A DNA stretch of 64,000 nt. Source: Haloferax elongans ATCC BAA-1513 (GTDB taxonomy: Archaea; Halobacteriota; Halobacteria; Halobacteriales; Haloferacaceae). Shown in pieces: positions 35,923 to 43,890 of this stretch (the first letter of the stretch is position 1; each line of letters starts with the position of its first letter). The notes beneath the pieces were generated by a model that saw nothing but the letters and a program-made list of their open reading frames with translations, was not told where the DNA came from and did no database searches. The position numbers were made by a program, and so were the translations under genes. The stretch spans positions 51,819 through 115,818 of the forward strand of contig NZ_AOLK01000018.1 in the NCBI RefSeq assembly GCF_000336755.1. The letters are read 5' to 3'.

Positions 35923-36159
35923 CGTTCGTTTCAGTCGATGGACGACAGACGAATGAGTTTTGGCACCATCGGTCGCCGGGTGTCGTCGACTTCGGTCCGA
36001 TAACGAGGAACGAAGCGGGAAGCTCGTCCCTATGTCGAAGTTCTCCCGCTTCACGAGGATGGGCGTGCGGGTCGGTGATAGTCCTGTTGGCAGATGAGCC
36101 ACGAGTTTCGCCCTCGCTGTCGCTCACGGCGTCGCCGTTCGTGGTGTTCAGACAGAAAA

Positions 36160-36182
36160 TGCGCGGGACAGGGTTCGAACCA
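36160..36182. repeat. Direct repeat, copy 1 (tRNA-Leu 3' end)
   Basis: The 23-bp sequence from atgcgcggga to ggttcgaacc is identical to 36261-36283 in the same orientation, with starts 101 bp apart. It equals the T-loop/acceptor end of tRNA-Leu, the usual crossover site (att) of archaeal integrases. Confidence 0.75.
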
Positions 36183-36231
36183 CGGTCACAACTCTCCGAG
36201 TTGCTCCCTGATTCGAATCCTTTGGCGCGCA
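36160..36231 (-). pseudogene. Degenerate tRNA-like sequence sharing the 3' end of tRNA-Leu
   Basis: The stretch 36160-36182 repeats exactly the 23 bases of the tRNA-Leu 3' end at 36261-36283 (T-loop strand plus acceptor). The rest does not make a normal cloverleaf: the acceptor pairs only at its outer five positions and the T-stem loses three pairs. A hairpin CAACTC/GAGTTG with a 3-base loop and a second TTCGAAT element are present. This looks like a remnant of an integration at the tRNA gene or a decayed tRNA copy. Confidence 0.55.
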
Positions 36232-36260
36232 GACACGTCTCTCACGGTGTTCGAGACGGT

Positions 36261-36283
36261 ATGCGCGGGACAGGGTTCGAACC
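36261..36283. repeat. Direct repeat, copy 2 (inside tRNA-Leu)
   Basis: This is the copy within the intact tRNA-Leu gene, identical over 23 bp to 36160-36182. Confidence 0.75.
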
Positions 36284-36344
36284 TGCGAAGGTCTATACCA
36301 CAGCGTCCTAAGCGCTGCGCCTTTGGCCACTTGGCTACCCGCGC
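36262..36344 (-). tRNA. tRNA-Leu (UAG anticodon)
   Basis: 83 nt read on the minus strand. The seven-base acceptor stem GCGCGGG/CCCGCGC is perfect with discriminator A. The D-arm begins TAGCCAAGTGG, the anticodon stem is CAGCG/CGCTG with loop CTTAGGA (anticodon TAG, reading CUA), a long variable arm TGGTATAGACCTTC follows, and the T-arm is GCAGG TTCGAAC CCTGT. The long variable arm marks class II Leu. CCA is not encoded and there is no intron. Confidence 0.93.
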
Positions 36345-36424
36345 GCATCTTCGAGTAACTCCATCCGGCCTATCAAGTTGTCGTTCGCCGTCGGGGTTAT
36401 GTACGCCCGGCCGCAACGCCGAGT

Positions 36425-36733
36425 ATGTACAGCGCCCGAGACCAACGAGACAACGAAGAGTGGCTGGCCAACATCGACGCCGCGGCCGACAGTCTCGAAC
36501 TCGGTAGCGAAGCCCGGTCGTTCGCCTCGGACCTGTTTCTCTCGCAACTCCCCGACGAAGACCGCTCGAAGAACGCCGTCGCCGCGGCGAGCCTCTACGC
36601 CGGGGCGCTCATCGCTGGCGACGAACGCTCCCAAAGCGCTGTCGCCGACGCGATGGACGTGTCGCGACTCAGTATCCAACAGCGGTGGAAAGACCTCCTC
36701 CGCGACGCCGGGTTCCGGCCGCCGAGTTGGTGA
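36425..36733 (+). CDS. Single-cyclin-repeat TFB-like protein
   Basis: 102 aa from ATG 36425. Residues ~45-95 (KNAVAAASLYAGALIAGDE, then QSAVADAMDVSRLSIQQRWKDLL) match the second cyclin repeat of the full TFB at 45098 position by position. There is no zinc ribbon, no B-reader and no first repeat. It may bind DNA through the cyclin helix-turn-helix and modulate transcription, or be a domesticated fragment. It lies about 80 nt from tRNA-Leu, divergently. Confidence 0.75.
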   Translation: MYSARDQRDNEEWLANIDAAADSLELGSEARSFASDLFLSQLPDEDRSKNAVAAASLYAGALIAGDERSQSAVADAMDVSRLSIQQRWKDLLRDAGFRPPSW

Positions 36734-36776
36734 AGCGATAAGACAGCGCGCCGTGCTCGACCCCCGGCAGCACGAC

Positions 36777-36986
36777 TCAGTCCGTCTTCTCTACGACGGG
36801 AGCCACTTTCCGCGTGGGAATCGCATAGGCGACGGCCACGCCGACAACGCCAGCGACGAGACCGGTGGGAATGCCGACGAAAAGCGAGAAGGCAATCCAT
36901 CGGGACGCGACTTCCGTGACGCCGATGCCGACCACGAAAGCCGAGATGAGGCCGACCGCGAAGCTGGCGAAAAGCGGGTGACGCAT
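36777..36986 (-). CDS. Small membrane protein, 69 aa
   Basis: ATG ending at 36986, begins MRHPLFASFAVGLISAFVVG. Two hydrophobic segments (about residues 5-24 and 32-57) flank VTEVASRWIAF; a short charged tail ends EKTD. Family not known. The upstream frame (to 37178) is basic and Cys-rich and overlaps the hydrolase, so it was not used. Confidence 0.6.
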   Translation of the reverse strand: MRHPLFASFAVGLISAFVVGIGVTEVASRWIAFSLFVGIPTGLVAGVVGVAVAYAIPTRKVAPVVEKTD

Positions 36987-37092
36987 GGATGACACTACGA
37001 AAGGGTGGCAGAAAACGTCTCTGTTGAAACCAACCTTGTCAGACAGCGCTACTGCAACATGCAGCACGAGGATATAGCAAGCACGTGCCAGT

Positions 37093-37908
37093 CTACTCGA
37101 CTTCGATTTGGGTTCGGTTCGTGAGAAACGCGCGAATTGTGCTGTTGAAGAACTCCGGGTTATCCCACGGAGATGCATGGCCTGCGTCGGGGACTTCCTG
37201 GACGGTCAAGTCAGGTATTCGGGCAGAGAGTACCGGCACATGGCGGCTGATTACGGAGGGTTCGTGTTCGCCGTAGAGAACGAGCGTCGGGACGGTAATC
37301 GAGGTGAGGTCGATATCGGTAGTGTGGAAGCCGGCGGCTGCCTTGAGGGAATTTACGGCATCGACAGTCTCCATATCCGGGAAGCCCTCGGGTCGGAGAC
37401 TTGTCGTCTGGTCCCGCTCTAGTTTCCGTCCAAACCACAGCAGAATCCCCTTCGCGCGGTTGTACCCCACAAGTCGAATGAGTCCCGCCATGGCGTTCAC
37501 CAGACTGAATCGCTCGATGCGGTCGCGCCAACCGAGGAACGCTGGGGAGAAGGTGTCGGCGAGCACGAGGGCACGAAGCTGATTCGGATACCGGCTTGCG
37601 TAAACTTGCGCGACCATCCCGCCCATCGAGACCCCACAGAGAACCGGGTTCTCAAGACCCAGTTCGGTGATGAACGCGTGGAGGTCCGCTGCCAACAAGT
37701 CGATTGAATACGGTTCGTGCTTCGGGTTTGCGGTGCTTCCGTGACCCCGAAGGTCGTATGCAGTGGCAGAGTACGCGTCGCTGAACGCCGCTAACTGTCG
37801 TACTGCTGCTGAGTGGTCGGCCAGTGCGCCGTGGATGAAGATGATAGGTGGACCAGTTCCACGCACCTCGTAGAAGGTCTCGATGTCGTTCGTCTGAACG
37901 GTCGGCAT
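37093..37908 (-). CDS. Alpha/beta-fold hydrolase, 271 aa
   Basis: ATG ending at 37908. The oxyanion-hole motif IIFIHGALADH is at about residues 22-32, the nucleophile elbow GVSMGG at about 92-97 (Ser94), and a catalytic His in VPDAGHASPWDNP near 246. The acid is probably Glu or Asp in VLYGEHEPSV; the common GxxD is not seen. The pattern and length match the MhpC/haloperoxidase-like family (esterases, lactonases, haloperoxidases). Substrate unknown. Confidence 0.88.
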   Translation of the reverse strand: MPTVQTNDIETFYEVRGTGPPIIFIHGALADHSAAVRQLAAFSDAYSATAYDLRGHGSTANPKHEPYSIDLLAADLHAFITELGLENPVLCGVSMGGMVAQVYASRYPNQLRALVLADTFSPAFLGWRDRIERFSLVNAMAGLIRLVGYNRAKGILLWFGRKLERDQTTSLRPEGFPDMETVDAVNSLKAAAGFHTTDIDLTSITVPTLVLYGEHEPSVISRHVPVLSARIPDLTVQEVPDAGHASPWDNPEFFNSTIRAFLTNRTQIEVE

Positions 37909-38023
37909 CCCCCTAGCAATAGACTAGCACACGAGATGAAGTTGCCGTCGGAAGCCACGACAAGAGCCGCAGGCCGCCAGAATTCCACGATATCCGTTCC
38001 GTTACAGAAGTGCACCGAGAAAA

Positions 38024-38527
38024 CTATTCGTCGGTGCTTGGTGGGGTTCGGCCGCGGCCCTCTCGGTCGGGTGTGAGGTTCCCGTGGCGGTCGATTTCGC
38101 CCATGACGATTCGGGTCGAAGAGATACGTTCGCCGTCATCGGCGGGGAGGTGGTCGACGACCTCGATTTGGAGGGGCTTCAGTCCGCGTTCTTCACGAAT
38201 CTCGTTGACCTTCTCGCCGCCCTCGCGGGTCTCAGGTGAGACGATGAGAACGTCGAATCCGGGTTCGGTTGCGATGCCGGTGGGAACGTCCAGTTGTCGA
38301 ACCTCGAACTCGCGGCCGTGCTCCTCGGCCAGTGGTTCGAGTTCGGCTTCGAGGTCCGCCTTCCGGTCTTCGAACGGCCGAACGTAGCGGTCGACGTGGC
38401 GGGTCTTCGGCGCGAGTTCGTCACTCGTGAGTCCAACCGTAACGTCGCCCAACTCGAACGCGCGCTCGAAGAGCGCGAGGTGTCCATCGTGGACAGGGTC
38501 GAACGTCCCGCCCAGCGCGACGTGCAT
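38024..38527 (-). CDS. coaD: Phosphopantetheine adenylyltransferase (archaeal type)
   Basis: 167 aa from the ATG ending at 38527. The nucleotidyltransferase motif GGTFDPVHDGHLALFERA (about residues 6-23) and the second signature ISSTRIV (about 143-149) are intact. It adenylates 4'-phosphopantetheine to dephospho-CoA. The C-terminal ~20 residues are a polar, Asp/Arg-rich tail. The start is decided by the first ATG followed directly by the beta-1 strand HVALGG. Upstream lies the winged-helix regulator on the same strand, about 95 nt away. Confidence 0.94.
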   Translation of the reverse strand: MHVALGGTFDPVHDGHLALFERAFELGDVTVGLTSDELAPKTRHVDRYVRPFEDRKADLEAELEPLAEEHGREFEVRQLDVPTGIATEPGFDVLIVSPETREGGEKVNEIREERGLKPLQIEVVDHLPADDGERISSTRIVMGEIDRHGNLTPDREGRGRTPPSTDE

Positions 38528-38620
38528 ACACTCGGGGTAGAGGCCCCGCAACTTAAGCGGGTCGGGTTACTGGAGTGAAATTTGCTGGAGTTTACGCACG
38601 ACGGGAGGAGAGTGCGTGAC

Positions 38621-39085
38621 TTACTCTTCGCGGACGGTAATCGAGACTGGCTCGGTCTCGTCAGAGCAGTCGGCACCGAGACGGCGGTCGATGTTGAACA
38701 CCGCGTTCAGTTGCTCTTGGACCTGTCCGACGGCACCATGCACGAGTTCGCTCGGTGGGATGGCGACGTACTCGTAGGGGTTGTTCCCCGCGCCGGAGTT
38801 CTTTCGCTTTCGTCGGTCGACCGTCTCGTCGTCGGCGAGTTCGGCGAGTGCCTCGCGGACGGTACTCGGGTAGAGACCGGTTCCTTCGGCAACCTCTTCG
38901 CTCGTCGAGTGGGGGTTCTTCCGGAGGTACACGTAGATGCGCGCCCGCGTTTCCGTGTCGAGAATCCACGCGAGTAGGTCCACCAACCCGTCGTCGAATT
39001 CGGAGACAGCACGGTCCGCCGCGCTGTCGTCCTGTTTCTCGTCCGTCGACTCTGCGTGCTTCCCGGTGGGCTGATTCGCAGGCAT
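38621..39085 (-). CDS. Winged-helix transcription regulator
   Basis: 154 aa from the ATG ending at 39085. After a polar N-terminus (~30 residues), a winged helix-turn-helix is seen: LLAWILDTETRARIYVYLRK, HSTSEEVAEGTGLYPSTVREALAELADDETVDRRKR (about 50-100), with wing residues NPYEYVAIP. A helical dimer-like segment ELVHGAVGQVQEQLNAVF follows, then a short strand with Cys. The family is the ArsR/TrmB-like haloarchaeal HTH group. Effector unknown. It may regulate the gshA or coaD neighbours. Confidence 0.85.
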   Translation of the reverse strand: MPANQPTGKHAESTDEKQDDSAADRAVSEFDDGLVDLLAWILDTETRARIYVYLRKNPHSTSEEVAEGTGLYPSTVREALAELADDETVDRRKRKNSGAGNNPYEYVAIPPSELVHGAVGQVQEQLNAVFNIDRRLGADCSDETEPVSITVREE

Positions 39086-39173
39086 TTGTGCTACGGAAAA
39101 GGACAAAACACAGGCGGTAAAAAATGTTTCTCGTCAGACCCGCCGTTTGGACCCTCCACCCGTAGAATTTCGG

Positions 39174-40250
39174 CTATTCGAGAGTGAGATACTCACACAG
39201 AGCGTCGAGTCCTTCTTCGGCGTGGATACGCCGCTGAATCTCGGTCCCGGACTCGGCATCGAGAAGGTTTCTGAGGGCTGAGGTACCGAGGCGGTCGGAT
39301 TCGGACGCGACGAACGATTCGAGAGAGACGACGCCCTCGCCGTCGGGCGCGATAAAGCTCGCGTCGCGGCCGTAGCGCGTGGCTCGCCACTTGTTCTCGT
39401 CGAGGAGTTCACGACGGATGTCGTGGCCGTCTTCGCCGGACTCGTATCGGTCCGCGAGGTCCATGACGAGCGCGTGAACGTACTCGACGAAGTCCGCAAC
39501 TCGGTCGGGGTCGGTCTGGGCATCCGGGGTGCGAATCTCCACCGAGCCGTGGCCGGTGTGGGGGCGCACGTCGTACCAGAGTTCGCCTCTGTCGTCGATA
39601 GAGCCGTGTTCGACCATCCGGCGCTCGAACGTCTGGAAGTCCGCGAAGTCGTCGAACGCAGTCGGCATTCCCGTGTTCGGGAGGTTCTCGAAAATCTTGG
39701 CCCGCGCCGAGGCGAGGCCGGTGTCGAAGCCGTTCCAGAAAGGTGAGTTCGCAGAGAGCGCCAAGAGCGGGGCGATATACCAGCGGAGTTCGTTGGCAAT
39801 CCAGATGGCCTTGTCAGCGTCGTCGACGCCGACGTGGACGTGCAGGCCAGCGGTCGTGTTTCGGTGCTGTGGATACTGGATTCGGTCGAGTTGTGCCTGA
39901 TACCGCGGCTTCGTCGCGTGGTCGAGTTCGCGCCACTTCGCCGCCGGGTGGAGGCCCGCCGCGGCGATGCGGTAGCCCTGATTCGACGCGTGTTCGACGA
40001 GCGCCTCGCGGACTGTCGTTATCGCGTCGGCAGCCTCCGCGGGGTCCTCGATAAGTGGCGTCTGTGTCTCGATAGTGAACTGAAACAACTCGTGGTCGAT
40101 GCGGTCGGCGAGCGGCTCCGGCGGTGTCGGACCGTAGACGAGGTCTTCAGTTCCCGACACCGGCCGGCCGTCGGCATCGACGATGTAGAACTCCTCTTCG
40201 ACACCGAGTGTACCCATCCGTTCGAAGGCGTCCGCCGACCCAAGTTCCAT
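39174..40250 (-). CDS. gshA: Gamma-glutamylcysteine ligase
   Basis: 358 aa from the ATG ending at 40250. It joins glutamate to cysteine with ATP to make gamma-glutamylcysteine, the main low-molecular-weight thiol of halobacteria. Motifs are [17 protein letters not shown] (about 14-30), HLHPAAKW-like [25 protein letters not shown] (metal/substrate site, about 138-149) and [21 protein letters not shown]. This is the YbdK-like, carboxylate-amine branch characterised as GshA in H. volcanii. Cytoplasmic. A glutathione synthetase is not in the window. Confidence 0.94.
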   Translation of the reverse strand: MELGSADAFERMGTLGVEEEFYIVDADGRPVSGTEDLVYGPTPPEPLADRIDHELFQFTIETQTPLIEDPAEAADAITTVREALVEHASNQGYRIAAAGLHPAAKWRELDHATKPRYQAQLDRIQYPQHRNTTAGLHVHVGVDDADKAIWIANELRWYIAPLLALSANSPFWNGFDTGLASARAKIFENLPNTGMPTAFDDFADFQTFERRMVEHGSIDDRGELWYDVRPHTGHGSVEIRTPDAQTDPDRVADFVEYVHALVMDLADRYESGEDGHDIRRELLDENKWRATRYGRDASFIAPDGEGVVSLESFVASESDRLGTSALRNLLDAESGTEIQRRIHAEEGLDALCEYLTLE

Positions 40251-40363
40251 CGAAACGCGGTTAGAGTCGCCGAATTAAAAACGTCGTGGACCCCGGCGAA
40301 CCGTTCGCCTAACCGCAACCGGTCTGACCACCAGTGAAACGGGCGGTCGTCTCCCTCGGCGGC

Positions 40364-41002
40364 CTACTTCGGCTGAGCGACGATACCGAGGTGGTCAGCG
40401 TGGAATCGGTCCAATTGCGCCGTCTCCAGAATCTCGTACTCGGCTTCGAGGTCCGAAACCACGTCGTCGAACACGTCGTCCGGCTCGGCAGTCACGTCCT
40501 CGCTGCGGGCTTTCACGGCCATCAGCAACCGGCCGTCGTCGGCCAAGAATTGCTTGTTGCGGATGGCGACCGTCGCCTGTCCCCGCGTCGCGACGTCCAT
40601 CACCAGACAGTCTACGTCAGCTTCGACGACATGTGCGTACGACGAGGGGTCGCGCGCGTCCTTCAGAAGCGGGAAGAGATTGTCGCGGTCCTCGGCGACG
40701 CCGACGAGGTCGCGGACGGGACGCGGTGCGAACTCGACGGCGTAGGTCGGACCGGCGAAGTCGGCGACGTGCGAGACGGTCGTCCCCGACGCGGCACCGA
40801 GGTACAAGACCGTCTCGCCGCCGTCGAGACCGGTATCCATATCGAGTTCGAGCATCGCACCGAGCTTCGACCGCCCGGCGTCCCACGCCCGCCAGCCGTC
40901 CGAATCGGTTGGTTCGCCGTACACCGGTTCGCCCTGCGTGGCGAGTCGCTCACGGCCGTCGTAGGTCCGGCGCTCGACGCCCGCTGGAAGGTCGTTGCTC
41001 AT
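40364..41002 (-). CDS. flpA: Fibrillarin-like 2'-O-methyltransferase
   Basis: 212 aa. It is the methyltransferase of box C/D sRNPs that methylates rRNA and tRNA at 2'-OH. AdoMet-binding is seen in VLYLGAASGTTVSHVADF (about 76-93) and YAVEFAPRPVRDL, the catalytic KDKK-like residues lie in NLFPLLKDARDP (Lys), MDVATRGQ (Asp) and VKARSEDV (Lys). Its start overlaps the stop of nop5 (ATGA), so the two subunits of the complex are made together. Confidence 0.95.
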   Translation of the reverse strand: MSNDLPAGVERRTYDGRERLATQGEPVYGEPTDSDGWRAWDAGRSKLGAMLELDMDTGLDGGETVLYLGAASGTTVSHVADFAGPTYAVEFAPRPVRDLVGVAEDRDNLFPLLKDARDPSSYAHVVEADVDCLVMDVATRGQATVAIRNKQFLADDGRLLMAVKARSEDVTAEPDDVFDDVVSDLEAEYEILETAQLDRFHADHLGIVAQPK

Positions 41003-41838
41003 TCGTCTCCCTCCTCGGCGCGGGCGCGAATCGTCTCGATTCTGTCGGTGAGTTCGGCGTGAACCTCCGGGCGGTAGTCGCCGGAGTAGTGGTCAATTCG
41101 GGCAGCGATAGAAAGCTTTCCGGCGAAGGCACGCGCGGCCGAGCCGCGGTCTTCGGGTCTGGTCCCGTTGACATACTCGTGGGTGAAGATGACGCCGTGT
41201 TTCGGCGACGACGCGCGGCCGCTCAAGTGCGCGAAGAGGGCGTCTTCGGCACCGAGTACCTGCACGGTTCCGCTGGGTACCTTGGCCAGTTTGTCGAGCC
41301 CGCCAGCCAGCGAGATGAGTCGGGCGGCGAGGACTGGACCGGCCATCTCGGCGAGGTTCGGCGCGGCCGACGGGGCGCGTTCTTCGATGAACGCCCGCAG
41401 TTCGTCGCGCTCGTCGAGCAGGTCGACCGCACGAGTCGCGTACGAGACGACCCGTTCTTCCGCGGGGGTCGTCGGGTCGCGGTCGGCGATATCGCGGACA
41501 CCGTCGAGTCCGCGTGGGACGTCCTCGTAGAGCGTTCCCGCCCACTCGACGACGCGCTCGGCGAGTTCGTTGGCGGTTCGCTCGGCGTCGTCCATGGCGC
41601 GAACCGCGTGTGTGAGTTGTACGTCGTCTGCACCCTCGCGTTCGGCGACTTCGTCGCTCGCGGCTTCGATAGTCGCCTCCCGGAGACGCTCGTAATACTC
41701 GGATTCGTCGGCTACGAACCCGCTTTGGACGGCCTCGGCAGGCCAGTCCGCGGGGGCGTCTGCGCTCCCCTCACGGACCCCTGTCGCTCCTGCAGCGGGG
41801 TCATCTGGGTCCACACCGGCGAACCATGCGTCTGTCAT
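40999..41838 (-). CDS. nop5: NOP5/NOP56-family box C/D sRNP protein
   Basis: 279 aa from the ATG ending at 41838. A scaffold that holds fibrillarin and L7Ae on the guide RNA. N-terminal domain about 1-100, coiled-coil region about 100-150, and the Nop domain with APNLAEMAGPVLAARLISLAGGLDKLAKVPSGTVQVLGAEDALFAHL (about 160-210; seen in three blocks) and PKHGVIFTHEYVNG. It lacks the Lys-rich tail found in eukaryotes, and ends acidic. Four-base overlap with flpA. Confidence 0.95.
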   Translation of the reverse strand: MTDAWFAGVDPDDPAAGATGVREGSADAPADWPAEAVQSGFVADESEYYERLREATIEAASDEVAEREGADDVQLTHAVRAMDDAERTANELAERVVEWAGTLYEDVPRGLDGVRDIADRDPTTPAEERVVSYATRAVDLLDERDELRAFIEERAPSAAPNLAEMAGPVLAARLISLAGGLDKLAKVPSGTVQVLGAEDALFAHLSGRASSPKHGVIFTHEYVNGTRPEDRGSAARAFAGKLSIAARIDHYSGDYRPEVHAELTDRIETIRARAEEGDE

Positions 41839-41947
41839 GGTGGCGGGTTGTGTCCGGTCCACGTAAAAGGACTCGGACCGAGGGCCGTCCCACTCCTTTG
41901 TTCACCCGTGGTAAGGTTTAACACATACCACTTCCAACGAGTATTCG

Positions 41948-42082
41948 ATGGAACGGGCATCGTACGTCTGTCGGAACTGTCGGACAACGGTGAGTGCGTC
42001 GTCGTACCGAGCGAACTGTCCGGATTGCGAAGGAGAACTACGGCCCGGGTCGGCGACGAACCGCCACCCAGCAGGTGGGTGA
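41948..42082 (+). CDS. Rubrerythrin-like small zinc protein, 44 aa
   Basis: ATG 41948 to TGA 42082. MERASYVCRNCRTTVSASSY is followed by RANCPDCEGELRP, two Cys-x2-Cys knuckles of a rubredoxin/zinc-ribbon type. Such tiny double-CxxC proteins are common in haloarchaea and influence growth, motility or stress traits, but their partners are mostly unknown. Its stop overlaps the GTG of the next gene (GTGA), so the two are translationally coupled. Confidence 0.78.
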   Translation: MERASYVCRNCRTTVSASSYRANCPDCEGELRPGSATNRHPAGG

Positions 42083-42501
42083 GCGGTCCGCGAACGTCGT
42101 CGGACCCGACTGATATCCGCTCGCTTGCAGTAACGACTGACGACCTCGTAACGGCGCTCGAAGCGAACCAGCGAAGCAGCCAAACGGCCGTCCTTCGGGT
42201 GACACCGCCGTTTTACGGGCGGATGCGAGCGCGGATTCACCTCGCCGGTGGAGAGGCAAGCGACTACGGAGAGCCATCGCCGCTGCATCTCTCCCCAGAG
42301 AACTTTCTCGCCGAAACGGCCCCGCCATACCCAGAGACACACGAGACGCGCCCCGAACCGTACGACGTGGAGACCCACCACGAGCGACACACAGCGGCTG
42401 TCTCGGAGTGGCGAACAGCAGTGCGCGACCACCTTCGAGACAGCATTTCGATTCCGACGCAGTCCGGCGCTCACGAAGTCGCGGTGAAGTATCTCGGCTA
42501 G
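42079..42501 (+). CDS. Haloarchaeal protein of unknown function (DUF8009-like), 140 aa
   Basis: GTG 42079, overlapping the TGA of the zinc protein by four bases. Soluble, with the motifs TTDDLVTALEANQRSSQTAVLRVTPPFYGRMRARIH, LHLSPENFLAE and a His/Glu-rich stretch YDVETHHERHTAAVSEWRTAVRDHL. No catalytic signature can be named. The upstream frame runs back to 40633, but it lies opposite flpA/nop5 and is composition-biased, so the coupled GTG is the better start. Confidence 0.7.
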   Translation: MSGPRTSSDPTDIRSLAVTTDDLVTALEANQRSSQTAVLRVTPPFYGRMRARIHLAGGEASDYGEPSPLHLSPENFLAETAPPYPETHETRPEPYDVETHHERHTAAVSEWRTAVRDHLRDSISIPTQSGAHEVAVKYLG

Positions 42502-42570
42502 CCAGCTTCGTGTGCGTGACAGTCATTCTCGAACGAACCACTTTTTCGATGCCAGCGAGACGGTCAGGAC

Positions 42571-42942
42571 ATGAGCACCGACGAGTACCGCCGCGGGCGG
42601 GCGGTCGAACGCGAACGTGAGAAGAAGCAACGGGCGGTTCACGGTCGGTATCGCGGTGTACTGCCGGTCATCTACGGCATCGGACTGGTCATCTTCGTCG
42701 TCGTCTCGCTCTTTATGGGCCCCGAACCGGCGTTCGCAGTCTATCTCGTCACGCACCTGTTCTACGCTGGGCTCATCCGAGCCGACATCAAGTCACTCCG
42801 AAGCCAGGGACTCGACTGGGGATTCTCGCGGCACATCTGGTTCGGTGCGGCCTTCGCGCTCCCGTTTGTCGCACCGGCGTACTACCTCTACAGTCGTCGC
42901 GTCATTCGCCGCGAAAACGAGTCGCGTGACGTCGCGGAGTGA
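42571..42942 (+). CDS. Small membrane protein, 123 aa
   Basis: ATG 42571. A basic N-terminus EYRRGRAVEREREKKQRAVH is followed by three or so hydrophobic segments (about residues 29-50, 53-70 and 88-108) and a charged tail RRVIRRENESRD. The positive-inside rule puts both ends in the cytoplasm. No family recognised. Confidence 0.65.
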   Translation: MSTDEYRRGRAVEREREKKQRAVHGRYRGVLPVIYGIGLVIFVVVSLFMGPEPAFAVYLVTHLFYAGLIRADIKSLRSQGLDWGFSRHIWFGAAFALPFVAPAYYLYSRRVIRRENESRDVAE

Positions 42943-43028
42943 GTCGCTGACTCCTCTTGGCCTGACATTTCAGGGTCTCACAGTGTCCAGCCACCGAACT
43001 TATACACCACGGCACGGAACGACCGGTG

Positions 43029-43685
43029 ATGAGTACCAAACGTTTCGCAACTGTCGCTGCACTCGCGTTGCTGGTGGTCACAAGCGGGTGTCTCGGTGTC
43101 CTGACAGGCGAGGAAGCGCTGAAGTTGTCGTCCGAACCTGCGGCCGCAGACGCGACAGTGGCCGCTGACGCCGGATACAAAACGAACGGCACCCAGACCC
43201 TCGAAGTCAACCGCTCGTTTTCTGTCGCCGGACAGGAACGCAAAGTAGTCGCGAGCAACCACGTCACGACCTACGAGAAATCGCTCGACCTCGGGCTCTT
43301 CGGTGACGTGAAACTCGGTGTGTTCAGTGTCATCTCCACACCGGCGGTCGAAGTCGCTGGCGAGACGCTGAACCCCATCGGCGACTACTCGAACGACCAG
43401 TTAGTCGGACTCATTCAGAGTCGCTACCAGGGTCTCAGTGACGTCGAGCAGGTGAGTTCGCGGAACGTTCAGGTTCTCGGTGAGACGGCCAACGTGACGA
43501 AGTACAGCGCCACTGCGCGCGTCAAGGGCCAGACGCTCGACGTCTACGTCCACGTCACCAAGGTCCGCCACAACGACGACTTCATCGTCGCACTCGGCCT
43601 CTACCCGCAGCAGCTTGGGGACGAAGAAAGTAATATCCTCGAACTGATGCGCTCTGTCGAACACCCGGCGGAAGCAGAAGGCTGA
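43029..43685 (+). CDS. DUF6517-like lipoprotein
   Basis: 218 aa from ATG 43029. The signal peptide ends in a lipobox LVVTSGC, so it is a lipid-anchored exported protein. The mature part is Ser/Thr-rich and beta-strand-rich, typical of the haloarchaeal DUF6517 family (EVNRSFSVAGQERKVVASNHV, FSVISTPAVEVAGETLNP, TLDVYVHVTKVRHNDDFIVALG). The role is unknown. It is followed by a frameshifted small membrane gene. Confidence 0.82.
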   Translation: MSTKRFATVAALALLVVTSGCLGVLTGEEALKLSSEPAAADATVAADAGYKTNGTQTLEVNRSFSVAGQERKVVASNHVTTYEKSLDLGLFGDVKLGVFSVISTPAVEVAGETLNPIGDYSNDQLVGLIQSRYQGLSDVEQVSSRNVQVLGETANVTKYSATARVKGQTLDVYVHVTKVRHNDDFIVALGLYPQQLGDEESNILELMRSVEHPAEAEG

Positions 43686-43736
43686 AACCCCGTTACTGAG
43701 CGAGACTTTTTCTCGTCGCCGCCGGTCGGTGTGTCT

Positions 43737-43890
43737 ATGAGTCGCATGCGAAACGTCGGAGTAGCCGTGACGGCCCTCGGGGTGGTCGGCTACGGGAGCG
43801 GCGTCTTCGTTCGCGTATCCCGGGCGTGCGTTCTCCCTAACCGCGCTCATGATCGGTATTACACTCTGGGCCATCGGAGGCGACACGTGA
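43737..43890 (+). pseudogene. Small membrane protein gene broken by a +1 frameshift
   Basis: ATG 43737 opens MSRMRNVGVAVTALGVVGYG followed by SGVFV, but after about 43810 the reading frame turns basic. One frame over, the sequence reads AYPGRAFSLTALMIGITLWA then IGGDT and stops with TGA at 43888-43890. That TGA overlaps the GTG start of corA as GTGA, the usual operon join. A single extra T in gtt/cgcg (43809-43811) explains everything; removing it restores a ~50-aa two-segment membrane protein. It could be a real mutation or a sequencing error. Confidence 0.75.

Noticed and set aside
36160-36231. A second functional tRNA beside tRNA-Leu.
   Set aside because: Two acceptor pairs and three T-stem pairs are missing and there is no acceptable D-arm, so it cannot fold as a tRNA.
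40633-42078. A frame of over 480 codons running into the DUF8009-like gene.
   Set aside because: It is antisense to flpA/nop5 and Arg-rich; the GTG at 42079 coupled to the zinc gene's stop is a better start.
43731-43886. An in-frame fusion of the small membrane protein to CorA.
   Set aside because: The frame crosses a point where a one-base shift restores a normal stop overlapping the corA GTG, so the fusion is an artefact of the indel.
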